Shown one piece after another: positions 1 to 11,760 of a stretch of DNA of 64,000 bases. The position numbers and the translations under genes were made by a program. This DNA is from Alentia gelatinosa (Eukaryota > Annelida > Polychaeta > Phyllodocida > Polynoidae), in NCBI GenBank assembly GCA_950022655.1, contig OX465587.1:24741716-24805715 (forward strand), given 5' to 3'. The notes under the pieces are model-generated. The model saw nothing but the letters and a program-made list of their open reading frames with translations. It was not told the DNA's origin and ran no database searches. Position 1 is the stretch's first letter. Every line of letters starts with the position of its first letter.

Positions 1-81
1 TCATCCAGATCCAATCCAACCAGGCATGCCCTGGGAGCAGCACCGTAACGGGGCTGTCCTTAAATAATGTCACAGGTGGAT

Positions 82-98
82 GGGGGGGGGGGGGGGGG
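82..98. repeat. Poly(G) run, 17 nt
   Basis: Uninterrupted G tract, a simple mononucleotide repeat that is prone to sequencing and length error. Confidence 0.9.
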
Positions 99-1223
99 AG
101 ATTGTAATGCGTGACATAGGTGGATAAAGATGGATATCCTGTTAAAGCTGAACGCAAAAACCCACTGAAATTGTCAAATGCCCCAAGAAAAGGGCACCCA
201 TATGGGAGAATATCAAAGACATATGGACGCGAAATCAAACCGGCTAACAACCGTTCGTTGTCAAGGGTAAATAAAGTATTCAATAAAAAAGAAGTCAGTA
301 TATGTATATGGTACAAATGGTTAAGTGTAAAAGAAGAGAGGGCTTTTACGATTGCAAGAGTTCCCCTGTTCTAATTGATGAGACGACATTTCTGTCGGTG
401 ATGCAAGATGCCTATTGCTACGTTTTCACCTAATTGTGTTGGCTGATTATGACATACAGCTTGCTGACTATTTGGCACTTTTGGGCAGATAATCATCAAA
501 TGGAATAGGAGATTTGAGGTTAATGATTTCTCTCTGCAGATTGAGCAATTCAGCATCACCTGATGACATTTTGGCTCACTGATAAAATGTATCCAGGTAC
601 ATTTAATCAGTCGCAGACTGGGTTTTCACACTTTCAGAGGTCACCTCTCATGAAAAATTAGGCCTTCGCCCAACAACAACGACTTCTACCTAAACGCTAT
701 TTGCACATAGAGGAACCCCGCAGGTTTGTCTATTGAAAATATAAAGTCAAATTAAACCAATTGGGCGTTAAACTACCCAATCAACTAATAATTGGAATTA
801 TATACTCGGCTGTGGCTTAGGAAGGCATTATCTTCAGGTTTCTCTATGTGATAGAAATTGTGCTGAGACGATTCCGGTACATTTTCCACAATTTTCTACA
901 ATTTTTTTTTTGCAATTTGTAACTCAAACATATTTAAAATTTCCCTTATTTTCGTGCGATTACTGTACCACCCGCAGCTGTGACATGGGCTGGGGCATGG
1001 TCTCATCATCGCAGGTCTATATATGTTGAAACTCTTGGGATCACCAAGTGGGAATGTACATGTAATTCATATGCGGCGGGCGCATCCGCCCCCAAACCCC
1101 CTTTTCTCCCCCCGCGGTGCGATTTCTACCCCCGGGTATTATGTTAGTGACTAGCGCATAGGTGCGAAGTACAGAAATCCACGAATATGTATAGGCTACC
1201 CTCGATCCACACACCATCCACTC

Positions 1224-1401
1224 TAGAATGGCCTCTGTCCCTGTGTCCTATCTCTCCGCCTCCGCCTGCCTGTCCGCCTCCCCTGCCCCTTCCCCTACCC
1301 TCCACCCCAGCCTAGACACCTGGGCCAGTCAGGGGAAGGTCTATATTAATTTTGTTGAATCATTTTATGACTGTTCATAATTAAAGACTTGAGCAAGTCT
1401 A
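1224..1401 (+). mobile_element. Family-A non-autonomous DNA transposon, 178 bp
   Basis: The copy begins TAGAATGGCCTCTGTCCCTG, a diverged form of the family start TAGACTGGCTCCAGTC, and ends CTTGAGCAAGTCTA. It is flanked by CATCCACTC at 1215-1223 and CATCTACTC at 1402-1410, a 9-bp target-site duplication with one mismatch. The many internal differences from the other copies suggest an older insertion. Confidence 0.75.
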
Positions 1402-1648
1402 CATCTACTCACACAACAGTCTCAAGCAACAGCTCTCTCGACCAGTGAGGTGGAATAGTCATTTGGTTCCGGGGGTATCAGGGGGAGCCCGATGTCCCGC
1501 AGTAAATAAACATCTGATAAAGTTGTTAAAATCTGTTCCCCCCGAAAAGTGTCCCAGGATGAGGGGTGTCAGCAGGTCGAACGGTGTCCCAGGGGTGTCA
1601 GCCGGTCCAACGGTGTCCCGCTAAGCAGGGTGTCTCGTGTCTGGGGAT

Positions 1649-1745
1649 ACTTTTTTTTTTTTTAAAGTTTATTCTCAGATGAATACATTTCACGAGGTAG
1701 TACACGCGATCTTCCATTGCATCCATCCTTAGATCAAGGAACATT
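1649..1745 (-). mobile_element. Poly(A)-tailed retroposon 3' end (fragment)
   Basis: Read on the minus strand, the segment contains TGGAAGATCGCG, then an AATAAA-like signal and a run of A (T run at about 1,650-1,661). The nested insert at 31,729-31,996 has the same TGGAAGATCGC block before its AATAAA and poly(A). This resembles a non-LTR retrotransposon 3' end. The upstream limit is uncertain. Confidence 0.35.
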
Positions 1746-2629
1746 CAGTTATACATCGGTTCATTCATATTCACCTGCTGACTGGCAGTGACTACAATGG
1801 TCTGTCTTACAGTGTCCAGACCACAGATGTCACTTAGTTAATTTTAACGCAACGTTCAGTTTACATCGGATATATGACTGACAATACATTCATCGGTGTT
1901 ATTATTAATAAATTACTTGATAACTTTCCGTTCAACACTCAGTTTCAAACGACAATACAGAAATAGTCATTAATTACAACAGAGATAACATAGATACATA
2001 GACATTACAGATGTTCTTATTCACCAAGGTGGGCTGAACATTTGGACAAGTAAGGACAATTAATACAAAACATAGATGTAATTGCTACACGGTGACAGTA
2101 ACGAGACAAGTACTAACGATCCTTGTTATTAAGTTTAAGAATCAAGAAATGGTGGTATATGAATTAAGAAATGGTGGTATATGAAGGGGTGATGTAGTAT
2201 GACCTAGTAGAAAAATCCGATCCAGTAGTATGGCTACTAGGCATATCAACTCAAGGCACTACCAGAATACTAAAATTCCAGGACACACGTGTCATTCCGT
2301 ACCGCTACATTAACAAATAAGGGAGCGCTCATTATTTACGGCGGGATGGGAGCTATTGGAGGGCGGGTGGGTTCTCTGAGGATATTTGCCTGGGGGCATT
2401 TCATTTTGAGGCGGGGGGCGCTTCATTTTTAGAGAAATCGCCGAGCGAAACCCACACCCGGCGCTCTGGCTTGTTCTACGAGCTAAAGTGCTCGGTGTCG
2501 CTCAGAAATATGATTCGTATCGTCATCCTCCATGACTTAACCATCATGTGTAATGCTCTTGGAAAGCGAATCTTTTTCTCGCTAGCTACCCTGCAGGTAA
2601 TTCTTACCGAAGCTATTCCATGTAGCGCA

Positions 2630-2760
2630 GCTGTTTCTCTAGGATGGGGAGCGGCCGGGGAGGGTTTTACGCAGCGGGCTGCGGGCGGGGCAGGCGGCAT
2701 GGTAGATGAGGTAATCTGCCAGAACTCTAGGCGGCTGACCAGGCGCAGGTGCTAGCAGTA
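2630..2760. other. Short GC- and CpG-rich patch
   Basis: This segment (GCGGCCGGGGAGGG and neighbours) is much richer in G and C than its surroundings. It could be a small CpG-rich promoter or a repeat. ATG-containing frames here end at possible donors, but in phase 0, which does not fit the phase-2 requirement of the missing choline-transporter start exon. Confidence 0.2.
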
Positions 2761-4570
2761 GCACCCATGAGAGTAAGTCAGGATAGAAACTTGCACACAC
2801 TGTCTGCTCTGAGTCCATCAGTGGGTCGACCTGTTTTTGTTTGTTTTGTAACACAGTTGGTATAGTGGTGGATTTCTCAGTAAAAGGGTATCATCTAATA
2901 TTGTTTGGAAAAAATCTTTCCTATTTCACCTTCCTCTTCCTCATGGAAGTGTGCGGAATGTTCAATTTTAGAAAAAACATATCATTTATTATTGTATTGC
3001 GGTTCTTTCCATGATAGCTAGATATAATGTACGCAGCCATATTATCAGTACCATCTAAGTTACCCATGAGCAAAACAAATCATGACAAGGAGTGACTCTA
3101 GGAAAAATGGTTTCCCAGCAATTTCTTTCTTACATACTTAGGACCGCTCCTTTTCACACCGAATCCGCATGCGTCTTTGCCTCACATATAGGTGTCCGAT
3201 CTCACTCTGACCAAGGGTGGAATGAATTCTATCCTGTTTGGATAGACTCATATATGTGCGTTAACATATATTTACTATAAGAAAGGCCATCCTTCTCATA
3301 CCATGTCTATGTGGTGTGGGAAGTAAAAGAACTCTCACCTCGGTAAATGTGTAGGGGTGAGATTTCTACCTGAATTCATCACATAGATTCGATCACCACC
3401 CTAGTGGTGTAAAAGAACCTTGAGAAAGTCTGGAAAGGACCTATAACGGTTGAGTGGACGTAAAATCAAACCAAACCAAACTAAACCAAACGTATATTTC
3501 ATTAAGTAAGGAATATACGAATCAAATTCCTGAGAGATAAATTATAATTCATGGTATTGCCGAGCTACTACTTTTTGTTAAATTAAAGGGTTTCATTTGC
3601 TATTTAGTGATGCCGATTGCCACTGTCAGTATTCTATTTGTATCCGCTTCCAAAACAGAGGGAACTGTGCATCTGGCACATCTGGTCTGGGACCATACTA
3701 TCAGAGTGGCCAGGAGGGAGATGCAGCTGCGGTGGGGTGCCATCCTCCCACCCTGCCCTCCCACCCTGCCCTCCCACTGACCTCGTGCTTATGCAAGTTG
3801 GAATGGCGGTAGACTGGCCTCTGCCCTTTTGTCCTAACCCTCCCTCACTAGTTGCCATGGCCGCCTCACTTGCCGTCACACCCCACCAACTGTTCCTGTT
3901 AGGCACTTTCCTTAATAAAAGAATTGAGCAAGTCCAGATTGGCATTTAGAAACGGGGCTTCTCTTGTGTCTTAGTTCGGTCTTGAGTTAGATGCTCCGAT
4001 AGACCGATATTAACAATACGAATATAATGTTGTGTCTTTTACAATGGCTGTACGATGGACTGATTCATAGTGTCAAGAGAATAAGAGGTTGTTTTTCAAG
4101 ATACTGACTGATATCTTACTTTCCTTCCGTGAAAAGTCACAAATGGTCCGTCACATAAAAGAACTGACCTTTTCTGAATTTTTTTTTTTAACGATTTTAA
4201 ATTGGCTTCTAACTAATGAATGCTGAGGAGTCAATATTATGCGTTACCATACAGCCGAGTCGAGGAAACTATGTTTTTTACATTACCCTGGCATCACCTC
4301 CACCAGGCCGAATAGAGCAACGCACAGTGTCACTATAAATACTTAATCCGTCCCGGAGGTCAATTCTGTGAGCGTGCAGGTACTCACTCCCTGGGACTTT
4401 TTCTATCGACACTCTTTGCTCCACCCCAACTCGGGTTTGCACAGAGTGTATGGGGTAAATATGGAGCACACCTAACTTTGCCGTAACCTTTGAACTACGT
4501 AAACACACCCTACTCGAGCCAACGATTATGTTCGAACCCAGAACCCTTTTCCCCAGGCCTGCCACGTTCC

Positions 4571-4711
4571 TAGACTGTCTCCAGTCCCTGCATCCTATGG
4601 CTTCCCTCCTCGTTGGGCCAGTCAGAGAAGGTTACATATTTAAATCAACGTTATTCTTATTGCGTTAAATCATTTAATGAATGTTCATAATCAAAGACTT
4701 GAGCAAGTCTG
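4571..4711 (+). mobile_element. Family-A element, 141 bp
   Basis: Starts TAGACTGTCTCCAGTCCCTG and ends AGACTTGAGCAAGTCT plus one base. The flanks CCACGTTCC (4562-4570) and CCACGTCCC (4712-4720) form a 9-bp target-site duplication with one difference. It shares the ATCATTTAATGAATG and CTCATAATCAAAG-type interior of the other short copies. Confidence 0.8.
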
Positions 4712-5159
4712 CCACGTCCCGTGTGTATGCCTCTGTTTCCTCAAAATGACTGTTCCGCTATCGGTGACATGAGTGATACACTTCGGCAATTCACTAATCA
4801 GTTTCCTGTGGACTAAAGTTTTTTCATGATAAACAACGGAGCCAGTACTCACCAGAGCAGCTACTGTTAATGAAAAATCTTTTTAAGCACTAATTATTTT
4901 TCTGCCAACGAAGCGTTGTTTTCGATGAAAAGCAGACCGCGCCATCACTCACTATAGAGCAGTCACTGTGGAAGAAACAAGTTTTAAGCACTAATCAGTC
5001 TTCCTTTTGATGTCCTGTAGCCGATCTCTTGGTTCTCATTATTTCACCCCTGATATTTTTCCGCATAGACTTATTATTTGTAACTCGTACACAACGCTCA
5101 TGGAGTAGTGGGAAAAGCTGAATGGAGAATCATGTCACAAATGTGCACAATAGGTGATA

Positions 5160-5565
5160 GGGGTGAGATAATAAGGAAGAAACCAACAAGGTTTGGGCTG
5201 AGTCGCCGTTCTCCACGAGTTCAAACGCGGCCTGATATTCACGATGCGAAGCGGAGTGAATATCGCGCAGCATTTGAACGAGTGGAGAACGGCGACGAAG
5301 CGTAAACCGAGTAGCTTTCTGTATTTATCTCACCCCTCCACAATTAAATGAAACTTTACACAGTATCACATATCAATGATAGTCAACTCCCTGTGAATGA
5401 CAACTGACGCTCTATCCAGCTGGGACTATATTACACTTACTACTGCGCGCTGATTGGTTAGCGAATTTGATGTCATAGCGTGGCGAATAGTCCACAATTC
5501 TCGTAGGGGCGTGGAGAACGAGTTCCCAATGTTAAACCTATGGACATTTATTCCAGGGGTGAGAT
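5160..5565. mobile_element. Family-B palindromic element
   Basis: GGGGTGAGAT at 5160-5169 and its inverse ATCTCACCCC at 5327-5336 border a long imperfect palindrome. Its arms are TCGCCGTTCTCCACGAG and, inverted, CTCGTGGAGAACGGCGA-like sequence around an AT-poor loop near 5,245. A second module at about 5,508-5,565 carries GTGGAGAACGAG, CCAATGTTAAACCTATGG and a terminal GGGGTGAGAT. The same order of modules occurs at 56,490-56,795, so the two modules probably belong to one element. Related copies lie at about 36.6, 38.2 and 48.3 kb. Confidence 0.6.
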
Positions 5566-7882
5566 AAAATCTGATCCGCACTCGCTAGACACTGAAAATA
5601 TGCCATTCGCTATGGTTTACTATACAATCTCACCTCGTGAGATTACTCCCCTACCAAAATTTTAGGAATGAAAATTCAGTGGATACGGATTTGATGCAGT
5701 TCCTTCTCAGTCTTTTCAGTGAAACTTTCAAACCCGATATCTGACATCAGGCTGAAAAATACCAAAAATATATTGAGGTTTAAAGAGAATGGGATATGAA
5801 TTAGATAAAAATTGACCGAACCACCTGATGCGCGGCAGTCGTGAAGCATACTTCAGTGGTAACCCTTTTCACCCCATGATTATATTAATAAATTGTACTG
5901 ACTCCGGAATCTTATGTGTAGGTTCTCATCTCAAAAAGATTATCACCAATTGACAAAATGTAGAAACGAGCATTTACCACTGTGAAGATCATGGTCTCAA
6001 TAAAACGTTATTACATTTCGATGTTTAGTGGCACTGTAACCAGGCAAGTATATACATGCACTATTCTTTGTGCGACCTTTCCAGGCCTGCGTAGATCTGT
6101 ATACATGGAATTCAATGCTTGTGCTGCTTAAACAGCTCAGGAAAATATGCCTCAGAACTAGGCGCCAGTATTCGGACAGCATGCAATTAATTTCAGAGCG
6201 ACTGTAAACCAGATAATACATTCTGACGGGAAACCTATGAACAGGTTCTATACATTGAATATAAAACGAATTGGGTTTAATGCCATACCCGCGAGTTTTT
6301 GTATAAAAGGCGCGCATTTCATTTCATCATTTAGGCCCATGTTCATGTATGTGCTCTGAATTGAGTGGGTTTATTCCGGGTCAATTTTCAAGGACTGGCC
6401 TGCCTTGTAACACTTAGTTGTATCGAATAGCAGGCTCATCTTTCTGTCTGGGTACCGCTTGGCTCTCGGCGACAGACAATGTCATGTATCTCACGTCTGT
6501 ATCGTCATTGACCTACGATATGCTCTGAATGCGTGCAGTAGTGTATTATGTCTGTTTAAGCTCAATCTGGAATTCTTTCATGTCTTGCACCAGAATTTAA
6601 GAGATATATGATAGAATGGGCTTTAACCTCGCAATTTATAAAAGAACAACTATTTTATTAATGTTTGCAAATTAGATAATACTTTCCACTGAAGAGCTAG
6701 GCTTCCCAGTTATGCAGTTTTTCAATGTATGTCATCAATACACAAAGAGTATACAATGTTATAAAGTGATTGAAGATATTATTGAGCGGGAGCCAAACAG
6801 ACAGACAGACAGCGAAATGGAGTAGGAGATGGAAAAAACACGGTACTGTTAAATATTTCACATAACTTATATAACTGAAAACACTAAATTGTTATATTAC
6901 ATGCATAATCCCATTGTATTGTCTAGTCCTCTTATTGTGATTAATGCTGGCCCAATTATAACTTGTACAATAATTGGTTTCTGGTGACTGGCTTTGGACC
7001 GTAATGACACAGAAATTCTGCACGAATCCTAGAGTAATATTCACAAATGGCATTGAAAGGCGTTGCATCTTCCTGTTTCGATGTGGTAGCAGCACTTTAT
7101 AACCGTCCAACAACGGGCTGGAAAACCACAGAACCTATCGTGTCCATGAATGGTACATTTTTAATAGCTAATTGTCTTGACCTATTCAGTTTCATGGCGG
7201 TGGTGATTAATTATGGAACAATACGCTAGGCCTGTATAATGTTAACCCTTGAGGCATCATTAGGCATCATTTCTCTAAAATATACAAAACTGCATATTTT
7301 TTCACAAAAGAACTACTGATATGAAGAATAACAAGTCATATCACGTGATAAAAAAACCACAATAAGATTTTCCAGAAAAATTCTCATCTCCTACTGGCAT
7401 ATAGGGACACTAGAGTTCGTCTCTACGCATGAAACCCTCTCGCAGATGCCTGCGCTTAAAGGTTAATGTGTTCTTTTGTGCAATTGTCTGGCGCCGCTGT
7501 ACCTGCATCAGTTATAATTTATGCGCATTGAATAGCATACAAATAATAGGGATTTCTACTAACTAGACTAATCAATTATGAAGAAGTAACTCTGTTACAA
7601 TTCAAAAACCAAATCTGTTAATGCGACACTACCCTCGTTACAAATCGTTTATGTAAGTAGTTATATACGTATTCTATGAAAATTAAACTTAGAAAATATA
7701 ACTTTCACTCATACAGATCATATTGGAATATAATTCCAATTGACAACAGTTATGTGTGAAATTAACAAATAATATTTTTAGAAAACAGAGCGAGTGCAGG
7801 AATCAAAAGACTCAGTTCGGTGCAGATTCCATTTTTGGGCATTAAGTGGAGAGAAACAGGTTGCTGCATAGATTTATACCTG

Positions 7883-8101
7883 TCAGCGCCTGGTCTGCAT
7901 TGCACCGTTCGTATGGGCCTGCGGGGGCGTGGACGCTTCACTCCTCGTCCTCCTGATATCCTTGTACCACAGGCTGTAGACGTTTTCCTCATACCACAGA
8001 AGTCTGGCACTGCTCCCACTCAGTGTGATGGATGGAGTGGACAGACTCTGTGGAGGCTTATAACTCACGACCTGCTCTCCACTCCTTCTCCACGTCTCCC
8101 C
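7883..8101 (-). CDS. Possible terminal coding exon, family unknown
   Basis: On the minus strand an acceptor-like GGCGTAG is followed at 8,101 by 72 open codons and a TGA at 7,883-7,885. The predicted peptide starts GETWRRSGEQ, contains LWYEENVYSLWYKDIRR and ends QTRR. It is GC-rich compared with its AT-rich neighbours, as coding exons here tend to be, and has mixed hydrophobic and charged composition. No upstream exon was found and I do not recognise the family. A retroposed fragment or chance frame are alternatives. Confidence 0.25.
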   Translation of the reverse strand, partial: GETWRRSGEQVVSYKPPQSLSTPSITLSGSSARLLWYEENVYSLWYKDIRRTRSEASTPPQAHTNGAMQTRR

Positions 8102-10835
8102 CTACGCCAGGAGCTACACGCTTATTAACGGCCAATGACCATGGGCCTTGCTCCATATAAATATGTAGCAGAGTTTCGCATACAATTCTTTAGTGCACTG
8201 ATTGAGAGTACATATCGTTGTTTATCCAAGGTGTTTCTGTTACTAGAGAGTAAAATCCCTGTTACCCTAGGGACACTAAGAACCTTAATTCTCCTTCATA
8301 CTTCTACCAAGGTAAGTATTCGGATAATTACCTATTACCATCAGGGACCATTGCATGAGCAATAAGAGTGACTCGGGGTCCATTTTGGATATTTTGTTGA
8401 TCATATGCTACTTCTTTAATCTATTGAATAAAGGTTGGAGAAGCTTTGAGAAATCAAATATTTCGGAAATATTGCGTTTATACGTTGTGGACGGCCTCTC
8501 AACAGAAGTGTAATTAATTCTCATGTGAAACGGTCCACAATCATAATTATCTAATAAAGATTAGCACACGGGCATTTAACCAAAGTAATCCTCTCAGCCA
8601 TCGATGATTATAGTCGCTTCACGCAATAAAGTTTTTATGATATTGTCTAATGGCTTTGTGAATTTCTGGAAGACCTGTAGGATGTGGGAGTACTTTAGTG
8701 ATTTATATAGTTGCGAGCGGCTCAAGGTCAAAAGGTCACGCTGCCTAGCTGGGTGTCCGGGGAGGGTTATTTCCGGAAAGGTCAGGAAATATTAGAAGGT
8801 GGTCAGCATATAGATACTTATACAAGTAACCAGGGGTGAGTCCAGTGGAGGCGCACAAGGGTAGGTTCAACATGTGGCTTTGAAACCTAAGATAATTTAT
8901 TTGGGTCCGAGTTAGGCTTTAATATCTGTGAAACAGCAAAACCTATTAGATTGCTAATGAGGAATAATAAAGTTCACCACTGGAATATTCGAAAATAATG
9001 CTATGACGTCATATCTGTGTTTTCTCTCACTTACGATTTGCAGTTTTAAGAGAGGAATATATATTTTAGGTTCGAGCCTTCATACTAGAGAAGGCAAGAA
9101 TACCTTATACGGATGGGTACACATATCTAGGGACCTGCTTTTCCTTATCTCGCGGAAAGGTTTTACCTACTTGTATTGACCCTTGACGTTTATCTAGTCC
9201 ATGGAAGATTTTTGAAAATTTTCCAGAGACCGGCTTTCTGAGGAAGGTTAACGGAACGAGTATTGAGAAAGCTGAGCTCCCAAAAATATGAGATATCGGG
9301 AGACCAGTTAAACTTATACGTTCTTAAAAAAGTTGCAATTTTCCAATGAGGACAGAAACTCAGGGGATTAAATAAATGACTTTTTAATTTCCTCAAATTA
9401 GCATATGCCATCCACAGGTTCGTCCAGCCCAGTTTTCTTTTTTTCAACCCCCAAGAATCAAAAGGCCTCTGTTCATAGGCCATTAACCACTTAAAGATTG
9501 CCCCTTTTCCTAATCCAAAGCAGATGGATGAAATCCTCCGCTTGTTAGAAATAAATGAAAAACACAATATATAGATCATTCTTGCAGCTTCGTCTTCAGT
9601 ATTCCATCCAAGGCTTATCAGGCTCTAGTCTAGAGTAACCGCTTTTTATTTAATTTACGCAATTCCCATGCTCTACTTGGCTTCTTACTCAGGTTACTGA
9701 CCATTGACGTCAAGGTGGAAGATCGCCCGGGAACGGGTGAACGATTGCAACGTCATAAAACATAATTGAATAATAAAAAGAAAGGATATAACTATAGTCT
9801 ATTAAGATAGAGATCACTGGTAATTACATTAATGGGGTCTCATTCCAAAACTTCAGTACCCGGATGTTTTCGCGGCAGGAAATCTTTCTACAACATACGC
9901 TTGGCGAACTCTCCTGAACTAATTCATATATGTGCATACCATAATCATTGCATTTTTTGGATCCTTTATAAAAATGTTCATGAAAATCGACCATCTGTGA
10001 TAACTTGTACATCATTACCTATTTTATAGTATCTATTATTTTTCTATAACAGCGTCTCGCTGTTCTTCATTATAAAGTAATCTTATGTCAAACTTGTGAT
10101 AAAACCAGCATAGTACTTCTTGCCTCTTAAGTATTTACTAAGGCATGACTATACACAACCAAATGAATCACATATACGGTATGATACCTTTGAAGTACTT
10201 ATATCCTTCACCTTTGATGTACTTATGATATCCTCCATACAAGTATTAGCTCCTTCTCGCCATTTTAAGTGAGTTAACAAGCAAACTGGAAAATGGAAAA
10301 ACCCCCAGAGAATTTATGATATGATGACTAATAAAGTAATTCAATCGAAAAGTAAGGAGACCATTTGCCTATTTCCCAACGAGATCGAACTCTCAAGCCT
10401 ACATCCAATCTCTGCTTTTGCATCCCGAGAATCAGTATATAGGACAAGTTCATATATCCATACCTTCATCTCGCTTCCTTGTTATGATATATACCCTTGA
10501 AGAACCAAATAGTATAGATAAAGGAACATACTATAACCTAACAAAAACATAACCGGTCAGCACAGGAGGCGGATAATAACTCGTTGGGATCTTCACAGAA
10601 ATCGGAGGCTTAGTGTTGGCCATCTGTTTGCGAGAAACGCAGCTCTGGCCGTGACCCACTTTCTCCCGAGTTCATGATGCTATTAAAAACCTTTGCTCAG
10701 ATTTGCGGAGTCAAGTGAGAGAGTATTCTGAAATATCAACAGTTGTTTATTATGAAACCTGGCGTTGTTACAAAACTTAACTTTGTATATTTGTGCTGTT
10801 CATTCACAGGGGAATTTAAGACATGTATTTAGGGA

Positions 10836-11090
10836 AAAGGTGGTTACTGAGCCCGAAAGGATGGCCATTCGAGGTCTTTTGATGCCATAAATACGTCCCG
10901 ACGCCGCAGGGACGTAAACGGCCGAGAATTCACTATGGCCTCAGTGCGCCCGAATATTCACTACGGGCGCAAGTCGTTAGTTTGATTAAGTGGGGAATAA
11001 GAGAAAATGTGGTTACTGAGTCCATAGGGATGACCATTCAGGTCTTTTGTCACATAGTATATGTCCCGATGCAGGAGGTGGAGGGACATT
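10836..11090 (+). repeat. Two diverged direct repeats of about 80 bp
   Basis: The block at 10,836-10,917 (GGTTACTGAGCCCGAAAGGA, then CATTCGAGGTCTTTTG and a GTCCCGA motif) recurs at about 11,003-11,090 (GGTTACTGAGTCCATAGGGA, then CATTCAGGTCTTTTG and GTCCCGA). The copies have the same orientation and are about 165 bp apart. No coding content is visible. Confidence 0.7.
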
Positions 11091-11209
11091 TTGCGGGACA
11101 AAAGGCCACTCGGTTTTCTTTTCATTAAATACCTAGATAATACCTTAAAAACGCCATCTTATGTACTTATTAAGTCGTTCTCAACAGGCTAGTTCCGAAG
11201 CCACTGATC

Positions 11210-11275
11210 CCGAACATTATTTATACGGCACCCCTGGTAGCGGGTAGTATTTCATAGATGTTCGGCCATATGTAT
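11210..11275 (+). repeat. Dispersed repeat, family C
   Basis: Contains ACATTATTTATACGGCACCC, then GTAGTATTTCATAGATGTTCG. The same block is found at about 18,335, 47,570 and, inverted and partial, at 24,366. Ends and class are not determined. Confidence 0.55.
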
Positions 11276-11721
11276 GTAATAATAAACAATTGAAAAGTGA
11301 ATGGATTGACAACGCCACTACCAATGCTCTCCTTTTCAATTTCTCTTCGCTTGTCAGCTTCGCGCCTGTTATGTTCTTTCCTCACATCAAGATGGAGCGA
11401 AAAGTTTGTTGTTTTTTTCAAAATGGATTCAATAATTTCTATCCTATCTTATGAAATGGTATGCTGTCAGCTACTCTACTCAGTTTGTTATACAATATCC
11501 TACTTGCAGGAACGTTATGTTCACTTATCGAGGTAAATAACGGTTTGCTCTCCTGTTATGACACCAAGATGACATCACGGATATACAAAAGGGAAGTCAT
11601 CAAATGAAGAGGGCCGAATGTCCAACCTGGATCGTGGGGGACTTCCTTGAGCACCTGTAAATTTGCCACCGACTCCAAGCGATGTTGACATATCTGGGAG
11701 GATTGCAGAGGACCCCGCCCG

Positions 11722-11760
11722 CCCCCCCCCCCCCTCCCACACACCCACACACACACACAC
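11722..11760. repeat. Low-complexity C run and CA repeat
   Basis: Thirteen C residues (11,722-11,734) followed by ACACCCACACACAC-type sequence. The overlapping open frames are repeat artefacts. Confidence 0.9.

Noticed and set aside
2476..2755. ATG exons with donors CTGCAG|GTAATT and GATGAG|GTAATC as the missing choline transporter start
   Set aside because: Both end in phase 0, whereas exon a needs two donated bases. No signal or membrane sequence is present.
3900..3936. AATTGAGCAAGTCC end resembling family A
   Set aside because: Only the last about 30 bases are similar; no matching start or clear 9-bp duplication was found, so it is too weak to list as an element.
4278..4565. Minus-strand 95-codon frame
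   Set aside because: It overlaps a repeat-like segment with a GGGTTCGAAC box and ends at a family-A element; no protein similarity recognised.
9190..9579. Minus-strand 129-codon open frame
   Set aside because: AT-rich, no recognised domain, no splice partners and an unusual composition rich in Phe, Trp and Lys. Most likely chance or a very old element.
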